From an uncultured Eubacterium sp. (GTDB lineage: Bacteria > Bacillota > Clostridia > Lachnospirales > Lachnospiraceae), in the NCBI GenBank assembly GCA_905236225.1, contig CAJOPM010000195.1, positions 1-16,857 of the forward strand: a stretch of DNA of 16,857 nucleotides. The letters run 5' to 3'. Position 1 is the stretch's first letter, and each line of letters opens with the position of its first letter. A model generated the notes under the pieces. That model searched no databases. It worked only from the letters and a program-made list of their open reading frames with translations, and was not told the DNA's origin. Position numbers and translations under genes: made by a program. Positions 8,317 through 16,661 of this stretch are shown here, in pieces.

Positions 8317-8955
8317 ATGGCGAAATTAATTTCACAAGCTGTTATAAAACGTATGCCCAGATATTACAGATATCTTGGAGACCTACTTGATAGTGGCGTT
8401 GAGCGTATTTCATCAGATGCTCTTAGTGTCAAGATGAATGTTACGGCCTCACAGATAAGGCAGGATCTTAATAATTTTGGCGGTTTTGGACAACAAGGAT
8501 ATGGATACAATGTCAAATATCTTCATGATGAAATCGGTAAAATTCTTGGAGTGGATAAATCACATAAGGCAATAATAATCGGTGCCGGTAATTTGGGTCA
8601 AGCAATTGCTAATTACGGTAAATTTGAAAAAAGAGGATTTGTTGTTGTTGCGCTATTTGATGTTAATTTAGCAATGAAGGATATTACTGTTCGAGGTAAG
8701 CCTGTTCTTATGATGGAACAACTAGAAGCATTTATTGAAAAAAATGATATCGAGATTGCCGTTCTTACTATGCCCAAAGAGCGTGCAAAAGAAACTTGTA
8801 ATAGACTTATAAATACAAAAATCAAGGCCATTTGGAATTTTGCACATATTGATTTAGAAGTTCCAAATGATATAGTGGTTCAAAATGTACATTTGTCAGA
8901 TAGTTTGATGCAGCTTACATATAATATGACTCAAATAGACCGCGAAAAGAGCTAG
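8317..8955 (+). CDS. rex: Redox-sensing transcriptional repressor Rex
   Basis: Rex binds operator DNA when the NADH/NAD+ ratio is low and releases it when NADH rises, controlling fermentation and respiration genes. The 212-residue length is typical. The N-terminal winged helix (about 1-75) includes the recognition-helix region TASQIRQDLNNFG (43-55) and wing FGGFGQQGYGY (54-64). The Rossmann domain follows, with GAGNLG at 89-94 and an acidic residue (D115) at the end of the second strand, as expected for NAD(H) rather than NADP(H). The C-terminal helix that swaps across the dimer is present. The ATG at 8317 is chosen over an upstream in-frame TTG (8293) because AGGAGAG (8301-8307) sits directly before it. 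The next gene starts 3 nt after the stop. Targets are not visible in this window. Confidence 0.96.
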   Translation: MAKLISQAVIKRMPRYYRYLGDLLDSGVERISSDALSVKMNVTASQIRQDLNNFGGFGQQGYGYNVKYLHDEIGKILGVDKSHKAIIIGAGNLGQAIANYGKFEKRGFVVVALFDVNLAMKDITVRGKPVLMMEQLEAFIEKNDIEIAVLTMPKERAKETCNRLINTKIKAIWNFAHIDLEVPNDIVVQNVHLSDSLMQLTYNMTQIDREKS

Positions 8956-8958
8956 CCT

Positions 8959-10458
8959 ATGAAAATTATAGTTGATGATAAGACAATGCAGCAATGTGAC
9001 AAAAATACCATAGAGCATTATAAGATTCCTTCTATAGTACTTATGGAGCAAGCTTCTATGGCTGTTGCACATGAAATTTGTGAATTGTTTAAAAAAGACA
9101 GTCGAATATTAATTGCATGCGGAAGTGGGAATAATGGTGGCGATGGTATAGCGACAGGAAGAATTTTATATCTTTTGGGTTATAATGTTACTTTATTCTA
9201 CGTATCAGATATGAGTAAATGTTCTTCTGAATGCAAGATTCAATCAGATATCGTTGCGCAATATGATATTCCGGTTAAACATGACATAAATAAGATGAGT
9301 GATGAATATGACGTCATTGTTGATGCTGTTTTTGGTGTGGGCTTATCAAGAGAGATTACCGGTAAATATAAAGATGCCATTGAATTTTTGAATAAATTAT
9401 CAGGTTATAAGATTGCTCTTGATATAGCATCAGGAATTTCCAGCAGCAATGGACAAATTCTAGGATGTTGTTTTGAAGCAAAACTAACGCTTGCAATTGC
9501 TTTTGCTAAGATTGGGCAGTATCTTTTCCCCGGGGCGCAGTATTCTGGGGAAATAAAAGTATTAAATATTAATATCAATGAAAAAAGTTTTCTTGATATG
9601 AAACCTAATGTATTTCTTCTTCAAAAAGAAGATCTTAAAAATCTGCCTGTAAGAAATGAGGATTCAAATAAGGGCAGTTTTGGTAAAATTTTAGTAATAT
9701 CCGGACAAAAAAATATGGCAGGTGCGGCATATTTTTCTTCAAAAGCAGCATATCTTACAGGTTGTGGTCTAGTTAAAATATTTACTGTTGAGGAAAACAG
9801 AACTGTTTTACAAACCCTTATACCAGAAGCTATTTTAGATACATATATTGCTGAAAAATTTGATGAAAATGCACTTGAACAATCAATTGAGTGGGCCGAT
9901 ACCATCATTTGCGGTCCGGGAATTGGCACTGATACATCGTCGATTAGAATTGTTGATCTTGTGCTTAAACATAATGACAAAAAATGTATATTAGATGCGG
10001 ATGCACTTAATATTATTTCTTCAGATATCAGTAAAACAGAACAGCTTAATGGAAATTTTATATTAACGCCTCACTTAAAGGAAATGTCAAGATTATGTAA
10101 TCGCAGCATATCTGATATAAAAAAAGATATAATTAATATTGCAAAACAATATGCTTTAAAATGGAAATGTACAATAGTTTTAAAAGATTCAAGAACTATT
10201 GTAGCTTCAACCGAAGATTCTGTTTATTTAATAGATTCAGGTTGTAGCGGTATGGCGACAGCCGGAGCAGGGGATGTACTTTCCGGCATTGTCGGCGCAT
10301 TGTTTAGTGAGACAGACAATGCGTTAAAAGCCGCTGCTTATGCGGCGTATATACACGGACTTAGCGGCAGCTATATCCAAGAGTCGATTTCTAATAGATC
10401 TATTATTGCAGACGATATTTTAAACGGGTTAAGAAAGGTCCTAAAATGGGCGAATTAG
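8959..10458 (+). CDS. nnr: Bifunctional NAD(P)H-hydrate epimerase / ADP-dependent NAD(P)H-hydrate dehydratase
   Basis: This 499-residue fusion repairs NADH and NADPH damaged by hydration (NADHX, NADPHX). The N-terminal YjeF_N-type epimerase (about 1-210) carries GSGNNGGDG at 55-63 and interconverts R and S hydrates. The C-terminal ribokinase-like dehydratase (about 220-499) restores the S form using ADP; it shows KGSFGKILVISG, DADALN, and the catalytic segment MATAGAGDVLSG with Asp439. The ATG lies 3 nt after the rex stop and has only a weak Shine-Dalgarno site, suggesting translational coupling. Its position next to rex is functionally apt, since one protein senses the NADH pool and the other maintains it. 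The 3' end overlaps alr by 13 nt. Both active sites appear intact. Confidence 0.95.
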   Translation: MKIIVDDKTMQQCDKNTIEHYKIPSIVLMEQASMAVAHEICELFKKDSRILIACGSGNNGGDGIATGRILYLLGYNVTLFYVSDMSKCSSECKIQSDIVAQYDIPVKHDINKMSDEYDVIVDAVFGVGLSREITGKYKDAIEFLNKLSGYKIALDIASGISSSNGQILGCCFEAKLTLAIAFAKIGQYLFPGAQYSGEIKVLNININEKSFLDMKPNVFLLQKEDLKNLPVRNEDSNKGSFGKILVISGQKNMAGAAYFSSKAAYLTGCGLVKIFTVEENRTVLQTLIPEAILDTYIAEKFDENALEQSIEWADTIICGPGIGTDTSSIRIVDLVLKHNDKKCILDADALNIISSDISKTEQLNGNFILTPHLKEMSRLCNRSISDIKKDIINIAKQYALKWKCTIVLKDSRTIVASTEDSVYLIDSGCSGMATAGAGDVLSGIVGALFSETDNALKAAAYAAYIHGLSGSYIQESISNRSIIADDILNGLRKVLKWAN

Positions 10459-11636
10459 GTACTATAATAAACAAAAAATACAGCAGAGTTTCAGCCAGAA
10501 TCAATTTAGATAATTTAATTTCAAATGTAGATAATATAAATAAATGCATAAAAGGCGATGCTAAGATTATTGCAGTTATTAAAACTGACGCTTATGGGCA
10601 TGGTGCAAAAGAAATTGCCAATGAGTTAGAGAATAAAGACTGTATATTAGGATATGCAGTTGCCACTGCGGATGAGGGCGCTGAGCTAAGAATAAATGGG
10701 ATTAAGAAAAAAATATTTTTGTTAGGTGCATCTTTTCCATCAGAATATGAGGAAGTATTAAATAATAATCTTATTCCTGCAGTATTTAGTTTAGAAACTG
10801 CGCAAAAATATAATGATATTGCAAAATCTCTCGGTATTATTGCAGATATTCAGATTGTTATTGATACCGGCATGAACAGAATCGGCTTAAAGACAAATGA
10901 AGAAAGTGCTGATTTAATACGTGATATATCGCAATTGTCAAATATTAATATTTGCGGTATGTTTACACATTTTGCCAAAGCTGACGAAACTGACAAATCC
11001 TTTTCTGATTCTCAGTTTAATAAATATCTTAAGATGATAAATATGCTTAATGATAGAGGAATAAATATTCCTTTAAAACATGCCTCTAACAGTGCAGCAA
11101 TAATTGATTTGCCGGATACACATCTTGATGCAGTAAGAGCAGGAATTATATTATATGGGTTGATTCCATCGTATGAGGTAAATTATAAATCTATAGTACT
11201 TAAACCTGTATTATCGCTTAAAAGCCATATTATATATATTAAAACCATTGATAAAGGTGAAGCAATTAGTTATGGTGGTACATTTATTGCTGATTCAAAG
11301 ATGAAAATTGCCACAATTCCTGTAGGTTACGGTGATGGATATCCCCGCTCTTTATCAAATAAAGGATATGTATTAATAAAAGGAAAAAAAGCACCGATAT
11401 GCGGACGTATATGCATGGATCAATTTATGGTTGATGTTACGGATATTGATGATGTTAGTCTGTATGATGAAGTAACCCTTATAGGAGAAGATAATAATAA
11501 TCAAATTACTGTAGAAGAGCTTTCGGATATTTGTGGTAGATTTAATTATGAATTTGTTTGTGATTTATCCAAAAGAATACCCAGAATATTCTATAAAGAA
11601 GACCAAATTATTTCAAAACGTGACTATTATCAGTGA
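10446..11636 (+). CDS. alr: Alanine racemase, PLP-dependent
   Basis: Alr interconverts L- and D-alanine to supply D-Ala for peptidoglycan. The 396-residue protein has an N-terminal TIM barrel with the PLP-binding lysine K46 in IKTDAYGHG; the family commonly has Ala where Thr47 is found here. The C-terminal beta domain includes the second catalytic base, Tyr276 in ISYGGTF, and the substrate-entrance segment GRICMDQFMVDVT. The start ATG lies inside the end of nnr (13-nt overlap, different frame), with AAAGG at 10434-10438. The nnr-alr order is a recurring arrangement in low-GC Gram-positives. It is probably co-transcribed with rex and nnr. A short extension of about 15 residues precedes the barrel. 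Confidence 0.96.
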   Translation: MGELGTIINKKYSRVSARINLDNLISNVDNINKCIKGDAKIIAVIKTDAYGHGAKEIANELENKDCILGYAVATADEGAELRINGIKKKIFLLGASFPSEYEEVLNNNLIPAVFSLETAQKYNDIAKSLGIIADIQIVIDTGMNRIGLKTNEESADLIRDISQLSNINICGMFTHFAKADETDKSFSDSQFNKYLKMINMLNDRGINIPLKHASNSAAIIDLPDTHLDAVRAGIILYGLIPSYEVNYKSIVLKPVLSLKSHIIYIKTIDKGEAISYGGTFIADSKMKIATIPVGYGDGYPRSLSNKGYVLIKGKKAPICGRICMDQFMVDVTDIDDVSLYDEVTLIGEDNNNQITVEELSDICGRFNYEFVCDLSKRIPRIFYKEDQIISKRDYYQ

Positions 11637-11646
11637 TTTACATTAC

Positions 11647-11675
11647 TTGTAAGATTAAATAAATAATGTTAATAT
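11647..11675 (+). promoter_or_regulatory. Predicted sigma-A promoter for the yebC-family gene
   Basis: TTGTAA at 11647-11652 and TAATAT at 11670-11675 are separated by 17 nt. The predicted start is near 11682, a leader of about 63 nt. It begins 11 nt after the alr stop. Confidence 0.5.
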
Positions 11676-11690
11676 TTAAGTAGTTTTTTT

Positions 11691-11718
11691 GCAGATGCTT
11701 GAAGTTTAAAGCATCTGT
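11691..11718 (+). repeat. Stem-loop in the yebC-family leader
   Basis: GCAGATGCTT (11691-11700) pairs with AAGCATCTGT (11709-11718): 9 Watson-Crick pairs plus a terminal G-U, with an 8-nt loop. It lies about 16 nt after the predicted -10 and about 14 nt before the Shine-Dalgarno site. A run of seven T precedes rather than follows it, and the bases after it are mixed U and A, so it is a poor intrinsic terminator. Possible roles are a 5' stabilising stem or a protein-binding leader. Confidence 0.45.
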
Positions 11719-11744
11719 TATTATGTAGAAAAGAGGAATTAATA

Positions 11745-12479
11745 ATGTCAGGACATTCAAAATTTGCAAACATTAAACACAAAAAAGAAAAAAATGATGC
11801 AGCAAAAGGTAAAATATTTACTATATTAGGAAGAGAAATAGCGGTAGCCGTTAAAGAAGGTGGACCGGATCCTGCTAATAATTCTAGATTAAGAGACGTT
11901 ATTGCGAAAGCTAAATCAAACAATATGCCTAATGATACAATAGAAAGAGGAATTAAAAAGGCTGCCGGTAGCGTAGATTCTGTTAATTATGAATATATTA
12001 CATATGAAGGATATGGTCCTTGCGGAACAGCAATTATTGTAGATGCACTCACAGATAATAAAAATCGTACTGCAGCAAATGTAAGAAATGCATTTACTAA
12101 GGGCAAAGGTAATGTCGGAACCACAGGATGTGTATCCTTTATGTTCGATAAAAAAGGTCAAATTATAATCGAAAAAGAAGGCTGCAAGATGGATGCGGAT
12201 GATCTAATGATGCTTTCACTGGATGCAGGAGCTGAGGATTTTTCAGAAGAGGATGATAGCTATGAAATATTTACAGATCCGCTTTCTTTTTCAGAAGTTT
12301 GCGAGGCTTTAGAAAAAGAAGGAATAGCTATGGCTGATGCACAGGTTACAATGATTCCGCAAACCTATGTAAAACTTACTGATGAGCAAGATATTGCGAA
12401 TATAGAAAAGACACTAAATCTTCTTGAAGAAGATGACGATGTACAGCAAGTATATCATAATTGGGAGATGGATGATTAA
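11745..12479 (+). CDS. YebC/PmpR/TACO1-family protein
   Basis: A 244-residue member of the YebC family, acidic overall with a basic N-terminus. The N-terminal signature GHSKFANIKHKK is followed by AAKGKIFTILGREI and ARGxG-type helix-bundle sequence; the family usually has GHSKWANIK, so the Trp is Phe here. The C-terminal half contains the conserved CGTAIIVDALTDNKNRTAANVR and PQTYVKL segments. Family members have been described as DNA-binding regulators (PmpR) and as translation factors that relieve stalling at proline stretches or activate translation (TACO1, YeeI/YebC2); sequence alone does not decide between these. AGAGGA at 11732-11737 supports the ATG. It has its own predicted promoter. 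The glgA gene follows after 104 nt. Confidence 0.93.
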   Translation: MSGHSKFANIKHKKEKNDAAKGKIFTILGREIAVAVKEGGPDPANNSRLRDVIAKAKSNNMPNDTIERGIKKAAGSVDSVNYEYITYEGYGPCGTAIIVDALTDNKNRTAANVRNAFTKGKGNVGTTGCVSFMFDKKGQIIIEKEGCKMDADDLMMLSLDAGAEDFSEEDDSYEIFTDPLSFSEVCEALEKEGIAMADAQVTMIPQTYVKLTDEQDIANIEKTLNLLEEDDDVQQVYHNWEMDD

Positions 12480-12480
12480 T

Positions 12481-12501
12481 TTATAAATTGCCTATTTATA
12501 A
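12481..12501 (+). repeat. AT-only inverted repeat between the yebC-family gene and glgA
   Basis: TTATAAAT (12481-12488) and ATTTATAA (12494-12501) form a perfect 8-bp palindrome around TGCCT, starting 2 nt after the yebC-family stop codon. No U-tract follows, so it is not a convincing terminator. It could be an operator for glgA. Since it is all A/T in an AT-rich gap, chance is a real possibility. Confidence 0.25.
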
Positions 12502-12583
12502 TTAACAAACGGCATAATTGACAGATAACTTGCACGTGATTGACGAAATGCAAGAAATGTTTCACCAACCAGGAGATGTACAT

Positions 12584-14044
12584 ATGAAAAAAATCTTATT
12601 TGTTGCTTCTGAATGTGCACCATTTGTTAAAACCGGAGGTTTAGCAGATGTTGTAGGTGCGCTTCCTAAATATTTTAACAAAGAATATTGGGATGTAAGA
12701 GTGGTAATTCCTAATTATTCATGTATTCCGTATGAATACCGGTCTCAATTTGAATATGTAACACATTTTTATATGAGTTGCGGTCCGGCTATAAGAGATA
12801 AATATGTAGGTGTACTTAAATATGAATATAACGGAATAACATATTATTTTATTGATAATCAGGATTATTTTACCGGCTTTTATCCTTATGATTCGAATAT
12901 GCTTTTTGATCTTGAAAAGTTTATCTTTTTTGATAAAGCTGTTTTATCAATGCTTCCGCTTATTGGATTTCAGCCTAATATTATACATTGTCATGATTGG
13001 CAGACCGGATTTATTCCGGTTTATCTTAAAGGTGAATTTGCAGGAGATATGTTCTTTTGGGGTATTAAGAGCATCATGACAATTCACAATTTGAGATTCC
13101 AAGGCAAATGGGATATTGAAACTATTCAAAGATTTACAGGTTTTCCCAGTTCTTATTTTACAGAAGATAAGCTTGAGTTTGAAAAAGGCGCTAATATGCT
13201 TAAGGGGGGCTTGGTCTTTTCTGACTATATTACAACTGTTTCTAACACCTATGCTCAAGAGATTCAGACTCCTGAATACGGAGAAGGTCTTAATGGCTTA
13301 TTGTATGCGCGAAGACTTGATATGCAAGGCATTGTTAATGGAATAGACTATAGCATATTCAACCCCGAAACAGACGATAAAATTGCCTGTACCTTCTCTA
13401 AAGAAGACTTTAGGAAAAATAAACCTAAGAATAAAGAAGCTCTACAAAAAGAGCTTTCTCTAAACGTAGATAAAAAAGTTTTTTTGATTTGTATAGTATC
13501 AAGACTTACAGATCAAAAAGGTATAGATCTTATAGATCAGGCATTCCATCGTCTTATGGATGACTTTACCCAATTTGTTGTAATTGGTACAGGTGATCGT
13601 AATTTTGAGGATATGTTCAGATATTATCAATGGAAATATCAAGGAAGAGTATCGGCAAATATTAGATATGCTGATGATTTGGCTCATAGAGTTTATGCTT
13701 CTTCGGATGCTTATCTTATGCCTTCAAGATTTGAACCTTGTGGATTATCGCAATTAATTTCCATGCGATATGGCACAATTCCGATTGTAAGAGAAACAGG
13801 AGGCCTAAAAGATACTGTATCTGCTTATAATGAATATGCCAATGAAGGAAATGGCTTTTCATTTACTCATTACAATGCCAATGATATGGTAAATGTTATT
13901 AATTATGCAAAACATATTTATTTTGATAAAAAAAGAAATTGGAATTCTATAGTAGATCGTGCAATGGATTGTGATTTTTCATGGAGAAATTCACAACGCA
14001 AATATGAAAATCTCTATAATTATCTAATTGGGGAATTTCAATAA
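12584..14044 (+). CDS. glgA: Glycogen synthase (ADP-glucose type)
   Basis: GlgA (glycosyltransferase family 5) adds glucose from ADP-glucose to the growing alpha-1,4-glucan. The 486-residue product is normal length. KTGGLADV (16-23) near the N-terminus holds the ADP-glucose-binding Lys16. The C-terminal catalytic domain carries SRFEPCGLSQLISMRYG with Glu384, equivalent to the catalytic-site Glu of E. coli GlgA, and the PIVRETGGLKDTV nucleotide-sugar segment. The ATG at 12584 has AGGAGAT at 12571-12577 upstream. An in-frame TTG at 12518 would add 22 residues ahead of the conserved KKILFVASE start and is rejected. No glgC, glgD, glgB or glgP is seen nearby, so this is an isolated copy. The promoter is unclear. 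Confidence 0.96.
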   Translation: MKKILFVASECAPFVKTGGLADVVGALPKYFNKEYWDVRVVIPNYSCIPYEYRSQFEYVTHFYMSCGPAIRDKYVGVLKYEYNGITYYFIDNQDYFTGFYPYDSNMLFDLEKFIFFDKAVLSMLPLIGFQPNIIHCHDWQTGFIPVYLKGEFAGDMFFWGIKSIMTIHNLRFQGKWDIETIQRFTGFPSSYFTEDKLEFEKGANMLKGGLVFSDYITTVSNTYAQEIQTPEYGEGLNGLLYARRLDMQGIVNGIDYSIFNPETDDKIACTFSKEDFRKNKPKNKEALQKELSLNVDKKVFLICIVSRLTDQKGIDLIDQAFHRLMDDFTQFVVIGTGDRNFEDMFRYYQWKYQGRVSANIRYADDLAHRVYASSDAYLMPSRFEPCGLSQLISMRYGTIPIVRETGGLKDTVSAYNEYANEGNGFSFTHYNANDMVNVINYAKHIYFDKKRNWNSIVDRAMDCDFSWRNSQRKYENLYNYLIGEFQ

Positions 14045-14075
14045 ACAATAATTTGTTTTAGCAGGGAGTTTTTAT

Positions 14076-16637
14076 ATGTCTTCAAAACGAGGAAGAAGCT
14101 CACGCAAAAATAATAAGGCAAAAAACAATCCCATCTCTTTAAAAACAGAGGTGGGATTGTGGATTGTTTTAGGTGTGAGTATATTTCTTTTTGTATCAAA
14201 TTTAGGGCTATGCGGTAAGCTTGGTGCATTAATTGCATATTTCCTATTTGGAATATTCGGCCTTATGGCATATGTCTTTCCGATTGCGCTTTTTGCAGGA
14301 AGTGCTTTTTATATTGCAAATAAGGGAAATACTATGGCTATTATTAAGTTAATAGCTTGTTTTGTGTTTCTCTTATTTTTATGTGTTTTTATGCAAATGG
14401 TGCTCTATGAAGGAGAAAATATAGAACTGAATAATGCTTATTTTTATTGCGGCGAGAACAAAACAGGGGGCGGTTTGTTTGGCGCTTTGATTTGTGGCGC
14501 CTTAACTGTCAATTTAGGCAAATATGGGACATATATATTAACAATTATAATTCTTATTATCTGTCTTGTATTAATAACCGAAAAAAGACTATTTAGTAAT
14601 ATCAAAAAAAGATTTGATGATAACAGGCAATTTAGAAATGAAAGAAATGAAAACTTATATAAGCAGCGGCTCGCCGAAAAAAGGAAACGTCGCATAGATA
14701 AAGACGAGGCTGCAAAACAAAAGAGACTAAAACGTCTAAACAGCGTAAAGGGAGTTACTTTTGATACAAAATTAACTGATAATAATGATAATTCAGATAA
14801 TATCAATGAGGTTAAATCAGAAGATAACATATCCTACACCTTGGTTAAACCTGAGATAATAAAGGAAAAATCAGATCAAGTTGTAAAATCAGATGAAAAT
14901 TTAGCAAAACAACAAGAAACAGATGAAGAATTAAATATATCAGAAGATATTAGTGACTCTTTGGAAGATAATGATGTTATTAAAGATGATAATACTGCCT
15001 TAAATTATGAAAACAGTGACTATGACTTTGAAGATAAAGACGCTGATCACTTATTAATCAAACCTGATGATAAGGGGCAAATTATAGACGAGACGGCAAA
15101 TATAAATGATGAAATCGATGAAGAAATTGTTGATATAAATGCGTCATCTGATAACAAGAAATATAAGCGTCCGCCGTATAGTTTACTTATTGCCGGATCT
15201 AAAAAAGCAACCGCTGATTCTTTGGATCATGCCAAACAAACAGCAGACAAACTACAGCAAACATTTGAAACTTTTGGAGTTAATGCCAAAGTTACAAACA
15301 TCAGTCAAGGCCCGGCTGTTACTAGATATGAAATTCAGCCTGAACTAGGTGTAAAGGTTAGTAAAATAGTCGGATTAAGCGATGATATTAAACTTAACTT
15401 GGCTGCGACTGACATTAGAATAGAAGCCCCAATACCGGGAAAAGCTGCTATTGGTATCGAGGTTCCCAACAAAGAAAATGTTACAATCACTTTAAGGACA
15501 TTACTTGAATCGGATGAGTTTAAAAACCATAAATCAAATATTGCTTTTGCTGTTGGCAAGGATATATCAGGTAAGACTGTAATAGCTGATATTGCTAAAA
15601 TGCCGCATCTTTTGATTGCCGGTGCAACTGGATCGGGTAAATCAGTATGTATTAATACCATTATTATGAGTATTTTATATCATGCCGATCCGGAAGATGT
15701 TAAGCTGTTAATGATTGATCCTAAAGTTGTCGAACTTAGCGTCTATAATGGTATTCCGCATTTGTGTATACCTGTAGTAACTGATCCGAAAAGAGCATCA
15801 GCAGCTCTTGGCTGGGCGGTAGCAGAGATGATGAAGCGATACGAAAAATTTGAAGCTTTATCTGTAAGAGACCTTTCGGGTTATAACAAAAAAGTTGAGA
15901 CTTTACCGCCATCTGATGATGATAATGCACATAAAAAAATGCCGCAACTTGTTATAATTGTAGACGAGCTTGCAGATCTTATGATGGTAGCTCCTTCGGA
16001 AGTAGAAGATCATATTTGCCGTCTTGCACAGCTCGCAAGAGCAGCCGGTATTCACCTTATAATTGCTACACAAAGGCCATCAGTAAATGTAGTAACCGGT
16101 CTTATCAAGGCTAATATGCCTTCAAGAATAGCCTTTGCAGTTTCATCCGGTGTTGATTCTAGGACTATCATAGATATGAACGGCGCCGAAAAACTGTTAG
16201 GTAAAGGCGATATGCTGTTTTATCCTCAAGGGTATTCCAAGCCGCTAAGAGTTCAAGGTGCATTTGTAACAGATCAGGAAGTATCTAAGGTCGTTGATTA
16301 TGTTAAAGAGAATCATGATGAAACATCCTATGATGATGAAATAATAAAAAAGGTTGAGACTATAAGCAATGACAATGATAACAGCCCATCAATAGTTAAT
16401 GAAAGAGATGATAGGGATGCTTATTTTGCTGATGCAGGTAGATTTTTAATAGAAAAAGAAAAAGCATCTATAGGAATGATTCAAAGAATGTTTAAGGTTG
16501 GCTTTAACAGAGCTGCCAGAATTATGGATCAGCTTGAAAATGCCGGTGTAGTCGGGCCTGAAGAGGGGACAAAACCCAGACATGTAATAATGACATTACC
16601 GGAATTTGAAGAATACCTTGCAGATAACATTGAATAA
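14076..16637 (+). CDS. ftsK: DNA translocase FtsK/SpoIIIE
   Basis: An 853-residue membrane-anchored motor that pumps chromosome DNA through the division or sporulation septum. A basic N-terminal tail (1-23) is followed by hydrophobic membrane segments at about 26-46, 50-80, 87-109 and 132-163. A highly charged Asp/Glu/Asn/Lys linker spans about 170-370 and is the variable part of the family. The motor domain follows, with Walker A GATGSGKS (516-523) and Walker B LVIIVDE (625-631), then RAAGIHLIIATQRPSVNVVTG. The C-terminal gamma winged helix (about 785-853) reads polar DNA sequences; the segment GMIQRMFKVGFNRAARIMD is typical. The ATG has GGGAG at 14064-14068, 31 nt after glgA, so co-transcription with glgA is possible. 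Whether it acts as SpoIIIE in sporulation or as a general FtsK/SftA cannot be told. Codons 17-32 encode a strong RNA hairpin. Confidence 0.96.
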   Translation: MSSKRGRSSRKNNKAKNNPISLKTEVGLWIVLGVSIFLFVSNLGLCGKLGALIAYFLFGIFGLMAYVFPIALFAGSAFYIANKGNTMAIIKLIACFVFLLFLCVFMQMVLYEGENIELNNAYFYCGENKTGGGLFGALICGALTVNLGKYGTYILTIIILIICLVLITEKRLFSNIKKRFDDNRQFRNERNENLYKQRLAEKRKRRIDKDEAAKQKRLKRLNSVKGVTFDTKLTDNNDNSDNINEVKSEDNISYTLVKPEIIKEKSDQVVKSDENLAKQQETDEELNISEDISDSLEDNDVIKDDNTALNYENSDYDFEDKDADHLLIKPDDKGQIIDETANINDEIDEEIVDINASSDNKKYKRPPYSLLIAGSKKATADSLDHAKQTADKLQQTFETFGVNAKVTNISQGPAVTRYEIQPELGVKVSKIVGLSDDIKLNLAATDIRIEAPIPGKAAIGIEVPNKENVTITLRTLLESDEFKNHKSNIAFAVGKDISGKTVIADIAKMPHLLIAGATGSGKSVCINTIIMSILYHADPEDVKLLMIDPKVVELSVYNGIPHLCIPVVTDPKRASAALGWAVAEMMKRYEKFEALSVRDLSGYNKKVETLPPSDDDNAHKKMPQLVIIVDELADLMMVAPSEVEDHICRLAQLARAAGIHLIIATQRPSVNVVTGLIKANMPSRIAFAVSSGVDSRTIIDMNGAEKLLGKGDMLFYPQGYSKPLRVQGAFVTDQEVSKVVDYVKENHDETSYDDEIIKKVETISNDNDNSPSIVNERDDRDAYFADAGRFLIEKEKASIGMIQRMFKVGFNRAARIMDQLENAGVVGPEEGTKPRHVIMTLPEFEEYLADNIE
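14122..14170 (+). repeat. Intragenic hairpin with alternative 3' arms at the start of ftsK
   Basis: The arm at 14125-14138 (ACAATCCCATCTCT) pairs with 14147-14160 over 14 bp, with one G-U, around the loop TTAAAAAC. The next 10 nt (14161-14170, GGATTGTTTT) are also an exact complement of 14122-14131. GGATTGT occurs twice in tandem (14154-14160 and 14161-14167), so two overlapping 3' arms compete for one 5' arm. The structure starts about 45 nt inside the coding region. The pairing is seen directly; any effect on expression is inferred. Confidence 0.5.
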
Positions 16638-16661
16638 GTTTAATTCATGAGTTATCATAAG

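Noticed and set aside
12518..12583. N-terminal extension of glgA from a TTG, and TTGACA at 12518 as a promoter
   Set aside because: The extension spans a good Shine-Dalgarno site and precedes the conserved GlgA start; TTGACA has no -10 at acceptable spacing. A TTGCCT/CATAAT pair (12488/12513) has 19-nt spacing and is too weak to list.
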